A stretch of DNA of 64,000 nucleotides from Zopfochytrium polystomum (Eukaryota > Chytridiomycota > Chytridiomycetes > Chytridiales > Chytridiaceae): contig JAIVFJ010000003.1 in the NCBI GenBank assembly GCA_025765615.1, positions 558,001 through 622,000 of the forward strand, read 5' to 3'. The notes beneath the pieces were generated by a model. It saw only the letters and a list, made by a program, of their open reading frames with translations. It was not told where the DNA came from and did not search any database. Shown here piece after piece: positions 1 to 11,120 of the stretch. Made by a program: the position numbers and the translations under genes. The first letter of the stretch is position 1. Each line of letters opens with the position of its first letter.

Positions 1-171
1 GGCGTCACCGGCGCCGAGCTGCTTGAGCTCCTCAACGAGCTCGTTCGCGGCAGTGGCGGAGGCCTTGTAGTTGATGACGATGGCAGTCGATTTGTCAGCG
101 GCCTGCCTGGCGGTGGCCGCGCCAATTCCCTTTGCGGCGCCGGTGATGACAATCACTCGATCAAAGGGCAT
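1..171 (-). CDS. Short-chain dehydrogenase/reductase, N-terminal fragment
   Basis: The first 57 codons of a minus-strand gene that runs off the left edge. The ATG at 171-169 opens a protein whose residues 8-17 (VITGAAKGIG) are the TGxxxGIG dinucleotide-binding turn of classical SDR oxidoreductases, followed by an alpha helix and a beta strand (AIVINYKAS) as expected of a Rossmann fold with the cofactor bound at the N terminus. The Asn-Tyr after the second strand, where NAD enzymes usually have Asp, hints at NADP use, but this is weak. The substrate cannot be inferred from 57 residues. A 15-base A/T run sits directly upstream of the start on the coding strand side. The fold call is secure; the function is unknown. 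Confidence 0.85.
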   Translation of the reverse strand, partial: MPFDRVIVITGAAKGIGAATARQAADKSTAIVINYKASATAANELVEELKQLGAGDA

Positions 172-393
172 TTTTTTTTTTTTGGATAAAGGGTCGTCAC
201 TCCGTAGGAAGGGAATTTGAATGAAAGAAAGACAGCCAAGGGATCAGTGGAGCACCGCCAAAGAGCCCATTGTCCTTATATATGTGGTCCCTCGATTTGT
301 CAAAACGAAGGTGACAAATGCGGAATAATGCTGATAACGGGTTGGGGTTGGAGGCTAATCAAATCAAGTCAATAACCAAGTCAAAGTCAAAAA

Positions 394-466
394 TGCCGTC
401 TCCCGGGATTGAACCGGGTGCCTTAAGATCTTCAGTCTTACGCTCTCCCAGATGAGCTAAGACGGC
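394..466 (-). tRNA. tRNA-Phe (GAA anticodon)
   Basis: The minus strand folds into a full 73-nt cloverleaf. It has a 7-bp acceptor stem (GCCGTCT with AGACGGC) and discriminator A, then T8-A9. The D stem is GCTC/GAGC, the anticodon stem TAAGA/TCTTA with loop CTGAAGA, and the T stem CCCGG/CCGGG with loop TTCAATC. Anticodon GAA reads Phe codons. There is no intron and no encoded CCA. A run of five T residues follows the 3' end on the coding strand, a normal Pol III terminator. Confidence 0.96.
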
Positions 467-971
467 ATGTACAAATTGTGGTGCTTAGTGCTTAATGACC
501 TACACACACTGCCGAACATTCACGCGCAGAAAGATATTCGCACCTGTAACATTTTCCTTCGCTCGCTCTGCAAATAGCTGCTTAGGCGATCCACCTTGCA
601 CGGGATTGTTCGTCGACTGACAATGTAGCACAAGAACGACCCCGTCAACGCTACGCGACACGACGCGCCGGTGATTTTTCCGCCAAGCCACGTGTGAGAC
701 TGTCACCAACGGCTCTCTGGTTTGGCCCCTCAGATTGCTGTGTTGGTGGCCTACGACGAGGGAGCGCAGGCTCGGTGCGTGGATGCCGCTTGTACTTTTT
801 CCCACAAAGCCCAAGCCGCTCGGTTCTAAAAGGTTTCCCAATTTGAGCCGGTCGGTTCTTCAGTCGAACCACAAAATATTCTATGGGCACGGGCAGTCGC
901 TCGAGGCCCCGCAAGGATTTCTGCCTAACCACTCACAAAAAACGTGCCCCACGACCCCCTTCAAACATCCT
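467..971. other. Intergenic stretch, no gene seen
   Basis: About 500 bases between tRNA-Phe and the 3' end of the arrestin-like gene. Several open frames exist on both strands but none has a recognisable domain or a convincing start. It probably holds the 3' untranslated region of the arrestin-like gene and the 5' flank of the tRNA. Confidence 0.4.
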
Positions 972-2980
972 TCAATACCGCGGCAAGTCCGACCCACCAC
1001 CCGTCACCGCACGTCCGTACTCTCTCGACTCTGCGACAGCCACCGGCACCGCCGCCTCCACCCAGTCCACAAACCCCGTCGCCGTCCGCTCCACCGTCAG
1101 CTTGCACACAACCTCGTGCGCCACAACCACCCCGTTCCACCGCCCGTCGTAGTTGACGCACGGCGACGACACCTTGCCCAGCCGCCGCAGCGGCTGCGGC
1201 GCGGACCCCGGCCGGGGCGCGTCCAGCGGGGCGCCGTCGACCGTCGGCCCGCCGCCGCCGCCGGTCGTCCGCGCGGTCAATGATGCGTGCGGGGGGACAC
1301 GTGCAGGTGAACGCTCGTCTGCCGCGCGCCGGGCGGGCACCGGCGCCACGGGGCTCCCTCGGCGTCGTCGTCCGCCCCAGGGACGGGCGTCCACTGTATG
1401 CTGTGGCGCGGCACGGTCACGCTCCGTGCCACGTGCGACGTCACACGCACCTCCCCGCCCTCAGAGGCGGCGGCGACAAACTCGGTCAGAGACACCTCGA
1501 CCTGCGTCACGGCCAGCTCCTGCCCGGCGGCCACCGCGATCTGCACGCGCGCTTCGCCGCCGGGCGCCACGGTCGGTGTCGCGACGCGCGCCCACCACGC
1601 GAGACCTGGGACGTGGTCGGCGGGCGCCGCGGAGCGCCGGCGCGAACGCGGCCTTCGGCGGCCGCGGTGGCGGCGGAGGCGGTCGAGGCTTGGGTGGCTG
1701 GGGCGGGGACTGGGACGGTGTAGGTGAGGAGAGCCAGGCGGCGGGAGGCAGGGGGACAGGAGGGAGGGGGGCTTGGAGTCGTGGGTGCTTGCGGAGAGGC
1801 GGTAGGTCACTGCGGTTGCCGATGGGTGGGCGACGGAGGCGATCAGGTCGATTGAAGGAGGGCCGGGGGTGGATGAAGGGAAAACGGAAGGATGCGTAAA
1901 AGTCTTCATTAGGCGCCTGAAGATCACCTAATTAGAACATGGTGTGCAAGGTGAGTCCAAAACTGTGATGGCACTCACGACGTCAACATTCTCAACCAGC
2001 ACGATGGGAGGAGCATCGAAGAGCTTGAATCGAAACGGCACCAACACTCCTGCCTGATGCTTTCCGCCCTTTCGACTCCCAACTACCTTCGACACCGTAC
2101 TACCCCGAAAACTCTGCATCCAGCACAACACTGATCCCCTGCAACCGGCACACCTTTTTCCCCTCATTCCTGATCCTCAGAATCCCCGCGATGGCCCAGA
2201 CGCCTTCGCCGTTGACCCCTTCGACGAGTGTCGGCGGGGTGGCGGCGGTGTTTCCCGTCAGGAGATCCAGAAAGACGTGGGGGGAACCCGGCGGCGATGC
2301 GCTTGCGAGGCGAACAGCGCAGCGCGGGGCCGTCGAGAGCAGATCGTAAGTGGGCGTCAGCATCGGTGGCGTGGCGTCGGCGGCAAAGGTAACGCTGGCG
2401 CCGGCGATGGCGCCGGCGGCGGAGGGGCGGATGTGCTGGAATACGAGCGGGGGCGTGCGGGAGCGTTGAGAACCAAAAGGCGTCGAGGCCTCGGGGGTGG
2501 GTGGGGAATCAGTGGCGGGAAATGGCAGCGGTGGCAGCGGCGTGGTGAAGAGCACCGAAGCAGCCGCGTTGCTGTCGTCGTCGCCTTCGACGATGGCTGG
2601 TGGTGGTGGGTCTCCATCAAGCCTCTTGAAGGGTGTCTCCGTCGTCGTGGGCAGAGTCGGGAGCGCGGCCGGCAGTCGAGGACCAGCGAGCGCAGGCCCG
2701 GATGGGTGAGAAGGAAGGCACGCTCGAGGTCCGCGTCCGACAGGAGCCTGTGCTTTGCAAAGTTGCGGTTGGGGTCGAGCTTGTTGAGGAGGCCGCCGGG
2801 GACGAGCGTCCAGCCGACGTTCCAGTCGCGGGCGGCGGAGCTGCTGCCCATTACCGTGCCGATCTTCTCACTGTGCGAAAGCCAAGGCCGGTGTGTGTGT
2901 CTTTCCCTTTCCAAATCGAGTGTGGCCGAAATCCGAGACAGGTCGAGGCCCGCCATCTGACGCACTCCACGCAGGTCCAA
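972..2980 (-). CDS. Arrestin-like protein (ART/alpha-arrestin family), frame broken
   Basis: Minus-strand coding DNA in several pieces. The stretch 2555-2100 reads as an arrestin N-domain start (VRLASASPPGSP, VFLDLLTG, PPTLVEGV, then IAGILRIRNEG) and continues after a one-base step as VPFRFKLFDAPPIVL, the PFxFxLP-like end of the N-domain. An intron with donor GTGAGT near 1985 leads to a second beta-rich block with SATAVTYRLSA, PGGEARVQIAVAAG, VEVSLTEFV and VTSHVARSVTV. The last piece (1394-972) ends the C-domain with SSPCVNYDGRWNG, VVVAHEVVCKLTVE and TAG or TGA-type stop at 972. An upstream block (2980-2640, MGSSSAARDWNVGW) may be its first exon or a separate gene. In fungi, such proteins recruit Rsp5-type ubiquitin ligases to plasma-membrane transporters. 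No PPxY motif was confirmed. Frame changes near 2650, 2110 and 1330 make exact exon limits uncertain. Confidence 0.55.
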
Positions 2981-4488
2981 AGCATGGCAACGATATATAT
3001 CCGTTCAGCGTTTCAACAGTTCCAAGGCTCGATACTGTGCATGTAATTCTTCTCTTTTCTGCCGTCCTTGCGGTGATGGTTCACCGGGAGGACCGCATTG
3101 CCTACAGGACAATCAGTCTTTCAGGGAAAGGAGGGGCCACAATTCTTCACCAAAAACGCAGACGAGGAGACTGTTGCTGTGAGGATTTTGAATCGGCACA
3201 GCACAGACAAAACGTGAAAAAAAACAAACAAACAGCAAGCAGTCTCGGTGAAACGTCAGCCGCGTTTCCCCCTTCTTGCCTTCTTGTGGGGGAAAACAAA
3301 ATCTGTCTGACAATCGCCAACCCTTGCGTCTGTCTGTCTCGTCATGGGAGACCAGTTCTTCCTATCCCCCCGGCTGCGCGCCGCGAAAGCGTGCTGAGTG
3401 GTGGGATTGTCGGCGAGTGGCGGAAGCCGTTGAAGAGAAAGAAAAAAAAAATGAAAGAAACAAACAAAGAAAAAAAAAAGAATGGTCAAGAAGAAGAGGC
3501 GTTAACGCATTGACGCAAAGCGAGCCGCTCTATCGGAGAGCAGCCTTCGCGCGGCCCGTTGGCCTGCGTTTCAGGCGCTACCTTCGCCTGCCTGGGCGGA
3601 AAGAACCGGCCGCTTGGACAACTCACGAGGGGGGTCCCGTGCCATGGGTTTGCGCTTGATTCAATTCGACACTGCTAAGCGGGTCCTTGTTGAATTCATC
3701 CGTAGAAAAACATGGAAGCAGGCTTCTGAATACCGCCGGCAGCACGGCCAATGAATTCATTCAGTAGTCGAGATTAATCACAAAGAGATCGGCAACGAAC
3801 TACCTTCCCGAGGTCAGAACGGGGGCACGTGGTCGGTTGCGGCCCACCGACACAGCACGCCGCGTGACTACAGATCCCACGGATCTCGCAACGGAACCGT
3901 TTTCCTGATCTTTGTCTTCCTAAACTTGGCGCATTCGTTCAAACAACATAGCACAAAACAACAAGCAAGCAACGACAACAACAACAACAACAAAACCAAC
4001 AAACACTGCCGATAAATTTGAAGGGAAAACGAAAAATTCTCATCATTTAATTGGCAAGATTAGGCAGAAATCAGTCAATCAATTATCCCCTTATCAGATT
4101 CCCATTTTTGGCAGGACGAGGAGGAGGTGGAACGGTGTGTTGGGTTTGGGCTGGGGTTTTGGCGTCGAAGACAAAGAAAGCGCGCGTCTGTCGGCCGCCC
4201 TTGTTTGCGCTTGAGCGGCGAGGTGGCACCAATGGTCATTATCTACGTTTTGGAATTCATCCACCTTTCCTTTTTTTTTTTTTTTTTTTTTGTCACTTTC
4301 TTTCCACTTTCTTTCTTTCTTTCTTTATTTTTTTTTCTCCCTATCCTTCTCGCTCTTCCTCTCCTCCTCCTCCTCCTCCGCCCCGCGGACCTTCCATATA
4401 AAACCGCGAGATCAGCGCACCCGTTCTTCTTCCATCCCTCTCCACTACCACTTCATCAAACCAACACCAACCCCACCCCAACAACACT
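2981..4488. other. Shared intergenic region between arrestin-like gene and permease
   Basis: About 1.5 kb between two divergently transcribed genes. It holds A-rich and CAA-rich stretches near 3430-3480 and 3960-4010 and a strong polypyrimidine block at 4265-4380, immediately upstream of the permease TATA element. No conserved reading frame was recognised. The divergent layout means both promoters must lie here. Confidence 0.5.
4396..4404 (+). promoter_or_regulatory. TATA-like element of the permease gene
   Basis: The sequence ATATAAAAC lies about 90 bases before the permease ATG, just after a long T/C-rich block (4265-4380). The spacing suits a core promoter with a 50-60 base leader. No experimental start site can be deduced. 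Confidence 0.5.
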
Positions 4489-6211
4489 ATGTCCAAAGAC
4501 GACGCCGTCGCCCTCGAAACCTCTGCCGTCCAAGACGACAACGGTCTTGCCGCCGATGCCCTGCACCGTGGCCTCAAAAACCGCCACATCGCCATGATCT
4601 CCATCGGTGGTGTCATCGGTGTTGGTCTCTTCCTCGGTACCGCGAACGCGCTCCGCACCGGCGGACCCCTCGGTATGCTTCTCGGATACGTCGTCATCGG
4701 AACCCTGGTCTTCGCTGTCACCACGGCCCTCGGTGAAATGGCCGCGTTCTTGCCCCTGCCCGGTGGTCACTTGACCCTCGCCAAGCGTTTCGTCGACCCG
4801 TCCCTGTCTTTTGCGCTCGGTTGGAACTACTTTTACTCGTGGGCCATGGTCTTTGCCGGCTGAGCTGTCTGCGGCTATGCTCTTGGTGCACTACTGGACG
4901 ACCGCTGTGAACGACGCCGTTTGGATTGCAATCTTCCTCGCGGTCGTCGTCGCGATCAACTTTATGAGCAGTGGCGTGTACGGCGAGTTTGAGTTCTGGT
5001 TCGCGAGTATCAAAGTGGTGGGTACTTTTGCTACGCGCTTTGTGTCTTTCTACATTTCCGGGTTTTTCTTTGTTTTTTTGGTTTCTTTTTTTTTTTGCCC
5101 TTTTATTCCATATTTACTAAATCATCCACCAACGCACAGCTTGCCGTCATCACTCTCATCATCACCGGCATCGTCATCACTGCCGGCGGCGGCCCCAACC
5201 ACGAGTCCATCGGCTTCAAGTACTGGAGCACCCCCGGTCCCTTTGTCGAGTACATTGGCACCGGCACCTGGGGTCAGTTCCTCGGCTTCTGGGCGGTCCT
5301 CATCCTCGCCACCTTCTCCTTCATCGGAACCGAGATCGTCGCCGTCGCAGCCGGCGAGACCAAGAACCCGCGCAAGAACGTCGCAAAGGCCATCTCCAAC
5401 GTCTACATCCGTATCTGCCTGTTCTACATCCTCGGCGTCTTTGTCATTGGCCTGCTCGTCGCCTCCGACGACCCGGACCTGAACATTGGTGGAAGCACCG
5501 CCGCCTCGTCGCCCTTCGTCATCGGCATCAAGCGCGCCGGAATCAAGTACCTCCCCGACATCATCAACGCCGCCATCCTCACCTCCGCCTGGTCCTGCCG
5601 CAAACTCGGACGTCTACACCGCCTCCCGCGCTCTCTACTCCCTCGCCGCCGCCGGGAACGCCCCCAAGATCTTCATGAAGCGCACCCGCAACGGGCACCC
5701 GTACGTCGCCGTCGGCGCGTCAGCCTGCTTCGGTCTCCTCGCGTTCATGACCACCTCCTCCGGCGCCGGAAAGGTCTTCAACTGGCTGTCCAACCTGACC
5801 TCCGTCTCGGGCCTGTTCTCGTGGCTCTGCATCTCCATCATCTACCTCCGCTTCCACTACGGCATGAAGAAGCAAGGCATCGACAGGTCCAAGCTCCCAT
5901 ACATCGCCCCGCTCCAGCCCTACGCGTCGTGGTACGCCCTCGTCCTCACCTTGCTCGTCATCCTTTTCAGCAACTGGACCGTCTTCACCGAGGGCCGCTG
6001 GGACACCCCGTCGTTCGTCACAAACTACCTCCCCATCCCGCTCTTCATCGTCCTGTACTTTGGTCACAAGTTCACCCAGGGAACTACAGTCGTCCCGCTC
6101 GACCAGCTCGACTTTGTGTCGGACGTCCAGGAGATCGAGGCGCTCGAGGAGGACGAGACGGAGGACGCGAATCAGAGCAAGTTCCAGAAGGTGCTGGACT
6201 CGCTGTTCTAG
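4489..6211 (+). CDS. Amino-acid permease, YAT/APC family
   Basis: Plasma-membrane amino-acid/proton symporter of about 530 residues. The ATG follows an A/C-rich leader. The N-terminal segment HRGLKNRHIAMISIGGVIGVGLFLGT is the family signature (helix 1 with its unwound GxIGxGLF). It is followed by GPLGMLLGYVVIG, GEMAAFLPLPG, the LPAELSAA block, SFIGTEIVAVAAGE, ANSDVYTASRALYSLA and a final run of hydrophobic helices ending in an acidic tail. One intron fits, 5018-5139 (GTGGGT...CACAG, branch TTACTAA), phase 0. Two single extra bases break the frame: one T in the TTT at 4852-4854 before LPAELSAA, and T5596 before AANSDVY. Stop at 6209-6211. Conserved residues resume exactly after each break, so I favour sequence error over a dead gene. 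Its neighbour on the opposite strand is an arrestin-like gene, a class that regulates such permeases in yeasts. Confidence 0.88.
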
Positions 6212-7607
6212 AGATGTTTGATAGTTGAGGTGCGCGCCCCCACTCGGCTGGCGGGCAGAGCTTGTAGCAATTTTCTTTCCCTTTCCTTTCGTTTTCCCTT
6301 GTTGGTCTTACTTTTTCGTCTTTTTACCTCAGCACTACACATGTCCAAATCTCCATCCCACACGAGAAAAAAGAAACCCTTTCCCGTTTTCCACCCAAAC
6401 CCCGTTCCATCCTCATCAGTCTTTTTGATTCCTTTTTCCGATCTTCTTTTTCTTCACTTCCTTTTTCTTCCTTTTTTCTTCTTCCTCTTTTTTCCACGAC
6501 AGCCTCGAATGTCACTCAGTATGCCTCATTCCCTCCTCACTTTCTAAATATCCACTCCAGATTCATCCCCCGTTTTCTTTTATTTGAATGACCAAGGGTC
6601 CTCGCGCAAGTTTGCGACGTGCCTTCCATTTTTATCTTTGAAGAAAGAACCCCATCACCCCCCACCCCCCCCTCAACCACTCCCATTCCCGAACACACCC
6701 TCACCCCTTCCCGCTTTGAGAAATCTTTGCCCTTTATCCTCCCCGTTCATCGGGTGGGATCTTGTGCTATTCAGCACCACCACGAAAAAAAAAACGATTG
6801 AAATATGAGTATCCGGGCAAAGATTTTTGCCAACAAGCTTCGAAAATTTGCGTCCTCTTTCCCCCGCTCATCGCTTTTTCCTGGTCCATTTCGCCGGCAA
6901 CGCGGATCGGCGTTCTTGGAAAAGTGCGCGAAGGTTTTGCTTTCTTTTTTTTTAACCGTCCCACGGCTGCAAAGATACTTCCACATCTTTTCTTTCAACG
7001 GACAACGAAGATAGTAGATTTGCAAACCATCCCAGGGACTGGCACAGGAGCCGCGAGAGGCTGCCGGGAGAAGGAAATCAGCTGTGGAGTGAAGTGGGTT
7101 TCTTTTGTTTGCTTTTAGTGTTCGGAAGGTAGACATTCCTTGGACAACAGAAAATGGCGAGTAATTATTTTTTAGGAGGCACACACACACATACGAACGC
7201 CTCACACTCCCCTCTGGCTCAACACGGGGCACCTCGCTGCCGCCAAACCCCTCTACCAAAGCGTCTCCCGGGGACTGTGCTCGGTACTTGCGCACGCTGT
7301 CGCTGGCATCGAGCTGGTGGCCGAAGAGAAGGGGACGCACCGTCCTCTAGTCCCACGAGTGCTTTTGATTCGAATAGAAGAGGAAGATCGAACTCAGCGG
7401 AGGCTGCGACGGCACGAGATTTCCGGCTTTGCAGGAGGCCTTGCGGGAGGCCTACACCAGCCCTCAGTCGACGCTGGTCACTCCAGCACCGAGCAGCACC
7501 GCCGATCTTCAAGTGGGGGCTGTTACACCAAGCGAGGAAAGCGTGAAAGCCGTCGCTAGCTTCTGCTCGAGATCAGCAAAGTCTGTTTCGCGTTACTTCC
7601 CCTCAGT
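6212..7607. other. Intergenic, T/C-rich then no gene seen
   Basis: The first 600 bases are T/C-rich and probably include the permease 3' untranslated region. The rest holds short frames without recognisable domains. A short (CA)n run lies near 7181-7194. Confidence 0.4.
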
Positions 7608-7609
7608 TC

Positions 7610-8440
7610 ACTGGTCTCTTACTCTTTGTTTTCTTAGGAAGGTGCGCTTGGAGCGATGACTCCGCCCGAAGGACCGGGGTGCCGTCACCGTACCGAACAA
7701 CATCGCGTGAAACAGACCTGGTTGATCTTGGTCAGGTTGCACGAACAAATCGCGACGCTTGCAATTTTCCTCCAGTGATGCAGCCGAGTTGGACTGGTTT
7801 TTCAAACGGCGACCATCGACCAGATTGATGTTCGGTCCAGACTCGCGCACAGACATCTTCAATGTCTACATACCACCTATGGCTAAGGTTAAACATTCCC
7901 AGCGTAGCGCAGGATCCGGGCGTTTTATCTGAGGTTTCTGGACAGCAAACAGCACACTGAGGTCTGTGTGGGTGATAGCTGGCCGCGGTTCTTCGAGCGG
8001 AGTGAAAAAGAAGTCACCCAATAAAAAAGAGAAGTTGCTGGTCCCTCAACCCGGGTGGAGGAACATCCGGCGCCCACCTCGGACCGACGCGTCCCCAGAC
8101 CGTCCCGTGCTGTGCCTTTTCCCTGCTCTGTTGTCCAGCCTCGGGCGGTGCGGCAGCTATTCAAGACCCGTCTCAGTGCTGCGCCTTGCGACGCAGGAGG
8201 CTGGTCCACACGAGACTTCTGTTTGCGGAAGGGGGCGATTCTCAACATTGGGAAGCAGACCCAGAGCCTGTGAACCCACAAGGCGCGGGATGAGATCCGA
8301 CAGCAACTGCGAGCTCCCCCGGAAGGGATTACAGTGTTGCCACTGCTCGTTGTCAGAGTGCTATCTTTTCGTCTGTATAAGACAAACGGTCGCCTCATCG
8401 CAGCCGCGTCGCGGGTTCTCACTGAAAATCAGCCATTTTC
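7610..8440 (-). repeat. Dispersed repeat, copy A (inverted relative to copy B at 24.2-25.1 kb)
   Basis: The part at about 8040-8440 matches the reverse complement of 24234-24620 at roughly 95 percent or better by eye, with a few substitutions and small indels. The part at about 7660-7800 matches 24780-25050 more loosely. The minus-strand frame in the looser part carries SLEENCK...DQPGLFHAML, whose LFHA step recalls the DGNCLFHA catalytic turn of OTU cysteine proteases, but this is only a resemblance. No terminal repeats or target duplications were found, so the element class is unknown. Long overlapping frames on both strands inside the conserved part have no recognisable product. Confidence 0.75.
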
Positions 8441-9425
8441 CTCTCCCTGGCCCACGCGCACGTCAACACCACACTTTCTAATGCTCAAAGTCAGTAAATC
8501 CTGGCCGGAAGGACTTGCTTTTCATAGAGCTATTCATCGCGGATGTTTTCTCACCAAAAATTCAGGGTGGCTTTCCGCGCCGCCTCAACACCCTGCAACC
8601 TCTTACGCGTCGCGCTTCCCACCGCCCGTCGTATGACAGCGTGGGCGAAACGACCGAGGTTCCAAATTTTTCGTATTCCGCCGTTCCCACCTGCTGCCAG
8701 CGCGAGGGACTGCGGGCAGAGGTAAGTCCTGCCCTGCGTGCAACCCCCCCGCAAGATTATTGATTTGTATATTGGGGGCTTTCAAAAGCGCCGCGGGCGA
8801 CGACGCCGAGTGGCCGAAGCGGGTTTCGACACAAAGGCGGGGAAGAAAGCGAGTAGGGGAGGGAGGGTAGGGAAGGGCAACCGTGCACAGCGCGCAACCC
8901 CCCTCGTTCCGGCTGGTAAGATTTACTTCTTCATTTTTTTGGATCAGCAGGCTTTCATATCGTCCCAGCGTAATTACGCCGGGACGACAGAAGTGCAAAA
9001 CGGTTTCGGGGGGTGGATGTTCGCCGCCCGCCAGCACTGCAACGCGAAAAGAGAGAGAGAAAGGAAGTATCACCATCGGCATCGTGGGCGACATGGGAGA
9101 GGGAGCATGGTGGGGGGCCGGGCTGCGGGGCTGTGGGGGGGTCTTAAACTCCAAACCGGGAAACGCACAAGAACTTTGCACCTTCGAACAGGGTGAAAAC
9201 GATGAGAGCGGGATGGTGAGGGGTAAAGGAACGCAATTACAAGGCCAAGAGGTGAGCAAGAGAAAGGCGGGGAGGGACCCGCTCTCCCCACACCGGAAAA
9301 CAGAAAAAAAAAGAAAGAAAAAAAAAGAAGCAGCGGGACTCCGAGACCCGGCGGAAGCACGCACCAACCAGACCCTCCCTGAAAAAACCCCCTCCACAGC
9401 ATGGCAGTTCCCCTCCACCGTCCTT
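8441..9425. other. Intergenic, no gene seen
   Basis: Between the dispersed repeat and the 3' end of the first WSC-type gene. There is an A/G-rich run at 9300-9330. Open frames on both strands (for example a 271-codon one on the minus strand) are low in conserved character and look like chance frames in GC-rich DNA. Confidence 0.4.
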
Positions 9426-11120
9426 CTACTTGGACCACCGCTTCAAAGACAGCACGTTCATAATCTCCGAATACAGCCCATCCTTTGCCGCGGGCGACGG
9501 CACCACAACATCCTCGGGCGGCGTCGGCGACAGCAAGTTGCTTCTGTCCGTGTCGTTGGACGCGCCGCGTCGCATCGGCGACCCCGCGCGGCGCGGCGAC
9601 AGGAACCCGCCGCGGGACGGCGAGCCCGAGCGCTGCGGCGACGACGCCCTGTCACTGGCCGCCGCCCATCCCCCAAAGACGCCGGTGCGCTGCTGCGGTT
9701 GGGGTTGCGGCGGTGGCCGGTTCTGCAGGCTGGACGTGCGGCTGAAGGAGACGCCGTCGGCGACGACGACGGCGGGCGGCTTCGCAGGCGGCGGGGGCGG
9801 CGGCGGGGTTTTCGGCGGGACGCGCGGGCCGCCTGCGACGCCGCCGCCGCCGCCACCGTCCTTGCCGTCCGGGAAGTAGTCGTCGAAGCCGTCGTCGTCG
9901 TCGAAGCTGCGGCCGCGCGGGTACTCGTTCCCTTCGTCGTCGAGCGCGGTCGAGAGGCGGCGGCGGCCGCCGCGGGTCTTGCCGCCGGCGGCGCCCTCGC
10001 CGCCCTGGGGGAGGATGACGACGACTTCGCGCTTCCCGTCGTCGCCGTCGGCGCGTCTGCGTTTCCCGCCGCAGCAAGCGGCAAAGACGCCGCACATGAA
10101 GCAGAGGCAGAGCAGTAGCGCCACAAAGAGCAGCGCGCCGATAACGATAGCCGCGACGACGAGCGCCTGCAACGAGTTCGAGGTTCCAAAGATGCCGAGG
10201 TTATTCCCCGCGTTACCGCCTCCCATCCCGTTGTCGACGTTATCGTCGGTGGCCGCGATCAAGTACGTCGCGTACTGGACGCCAAACACGTCGCGGCCGC
10301 CGCACCGCACTCCGTCGGCGCAGTAGGTGACGTCGCAGAGGTAGTCGGGCCCGCCGGCGGTGTTGGCGAGGTCCCAGTTCCAGTTGGCGTCGTTGGCCTT
10401 GACGCAGAAGCACTGCAGCGCCAGCGGGACAAAGGTCGGAGAGGCGGTCGGGACGGCGGTGACGACGCCGACGACCCCGGTGGCGGTGACGGTGGTGGCC
10501 GACGCCGCCGGGTTGATGGGGTCTGCGCTCGTGTAGGTGGTGGTGACGGTCGAGTACAATGTGACGGTCTGAGGCGGGGGCGTGATGACGTTGACCATCG
10601 GGGTGAGGAACGCATAGTCGTTCAGGGTGTCGCAGGCCGTGACGCAGTCTTTCATGGTGGTCTGGTTGATCGGCCGCGAGAAGGCGAGCGTCATGTTGGA
10701 GGGCTCCCGGAACTTGTTTTGCAGCCACTGCCAAGAGCCGTGGCAGCCCTTGTAGTAGCCCGTTCGGCCGGCGAGGACCGTTACTGGAAGCGAGACCAAG
10801 CTCGAGAGGAGGAGAAGGAGGAGGACGAGGCCGAAGGAGGCGGCGATGGGCCGTAGCAGTGCGTGGCGGCGGCCAGTGAGCGATGGCGATGTTGGTGTTG
10901 GAGTCGGGAATGAGAATGACGAGTGCGACGAGCGTCCTTGTCGTCGTCGTGGGCGGATGATCTCTGGCGTCATCACTGGGGAATGTCGCCGATGAGAAGG
11001 TAGTAGAAGTAGTGGCGGTGACGAAAGGGGTGGTTGTGGCGGCGGCGGTGGTGGTGCTGCTGACGGCGACGACGACGACGATGAGGACGAAGAGGTTGGC
11101 CCCGTTGTGGTGGGCGGCAT
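9426..11120 (-). CDS. WSC-like single-span membrane protein (putative wall-stress sensor)
   Basis: A single uninterrupted frame of 564 residues, ATG at 11120-11118. Residues 1-90 are Ser/Pro-rich and basic. A hydrophobic segment at about 92-116 (GLVLLLLLLSSLV) is a signal or signal-anchor. Residues about 121-310 form a cysteine-rich extracellular domain starting GYYKGCHGSW, with MKDCVTACD, LQCFCVKAND, CDVTYCADG and RCGGRDVFGVQYATY, an arrangement like WSC carbohydrate-binding domains (paired Cys, C-x-C, CGG near the end). A second hydrophobic segment at about 322-346 is followed by CCGGKRRR and a 215-residue Pro/Gly/Ser-rich tail with acidic patches. In yeasts, WSC proteins sense wall stress and signal through Rho1. 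The extracellular domain is divergent, so the match is by cysteine pattern. The second gene downstream has the same layout. Confidence 0.65.
   Translation of the reverse strand: MPPTTTGPTSSSSSSSSSPSAAPPPPPPQPPLSSPPLLLLPSHRRHSPVMTPEIIRPRRRQGRSSHSSFSFPTPTPTSPSLTGRRHALLRPIAASFGLVLLLLLLSSLVSLPVTVLAGRTGYYKGCHGSWQWLQNKFREPSNMTLAFSRPINQTTMKDCVTACDTLNDYAFLTPMVNVITPPPQTVTLYSTVTTTYTSADPINPAASATTVTATGVVGVVTAVPTASPTFVPLALQCFCVKANDANWNWDLANTAGGPDYLCDVTYCADGVRCGGRDVFGVQYATYLIAATDDNVDNGMGGGNAGNNLGIFGTSNSLQALVVAAIVIGALLFVALLLCLCFMCGVFAACCGGKRRRADGDDGKREVVVILPQGGEGAAGGKTRGGRRRLSTALDDEGNEYPRGRSFDDDDGFDDYFPDGKDGGGGGGVAGGPRVPPKTPPPPPPPAKPPAVVVADGVSFSRTSSLQNRPPPQPQPQQRTGVFGGWAAASDRASSPQRSGSPSRGGFLSPRRAGSPMRRGASNDTDRSNLLSPTPPEDVVVPSPAAKDGLYSEIMNVLSLKRWSK

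Noticed and set aside
1277..1927. Separate small gene upstream of the arrestin end
   Set aside because: Its content (VTYRLSA, PGGEARVQIAV, VTSHVARSVTV) continues the arrestin fold of the flanking frames, so it is treated as part of that gene.
4840..4865. Programmed +1 frameshifting as the cause of the extra bases
   Set aside because: Breaks do not fall at stop codons or at a shared slippery motif. In the permease the conserved LPAELSAA block is already in the new frame before the in-frame TGA is reached. Sites in different genes have different contexts.
8603..9418. 271-codon minus-strand frame
   Set aside because: No conserved motif; composition reflects A/T runs and GC-rich spacer; it overlaps no splice-supported gene.
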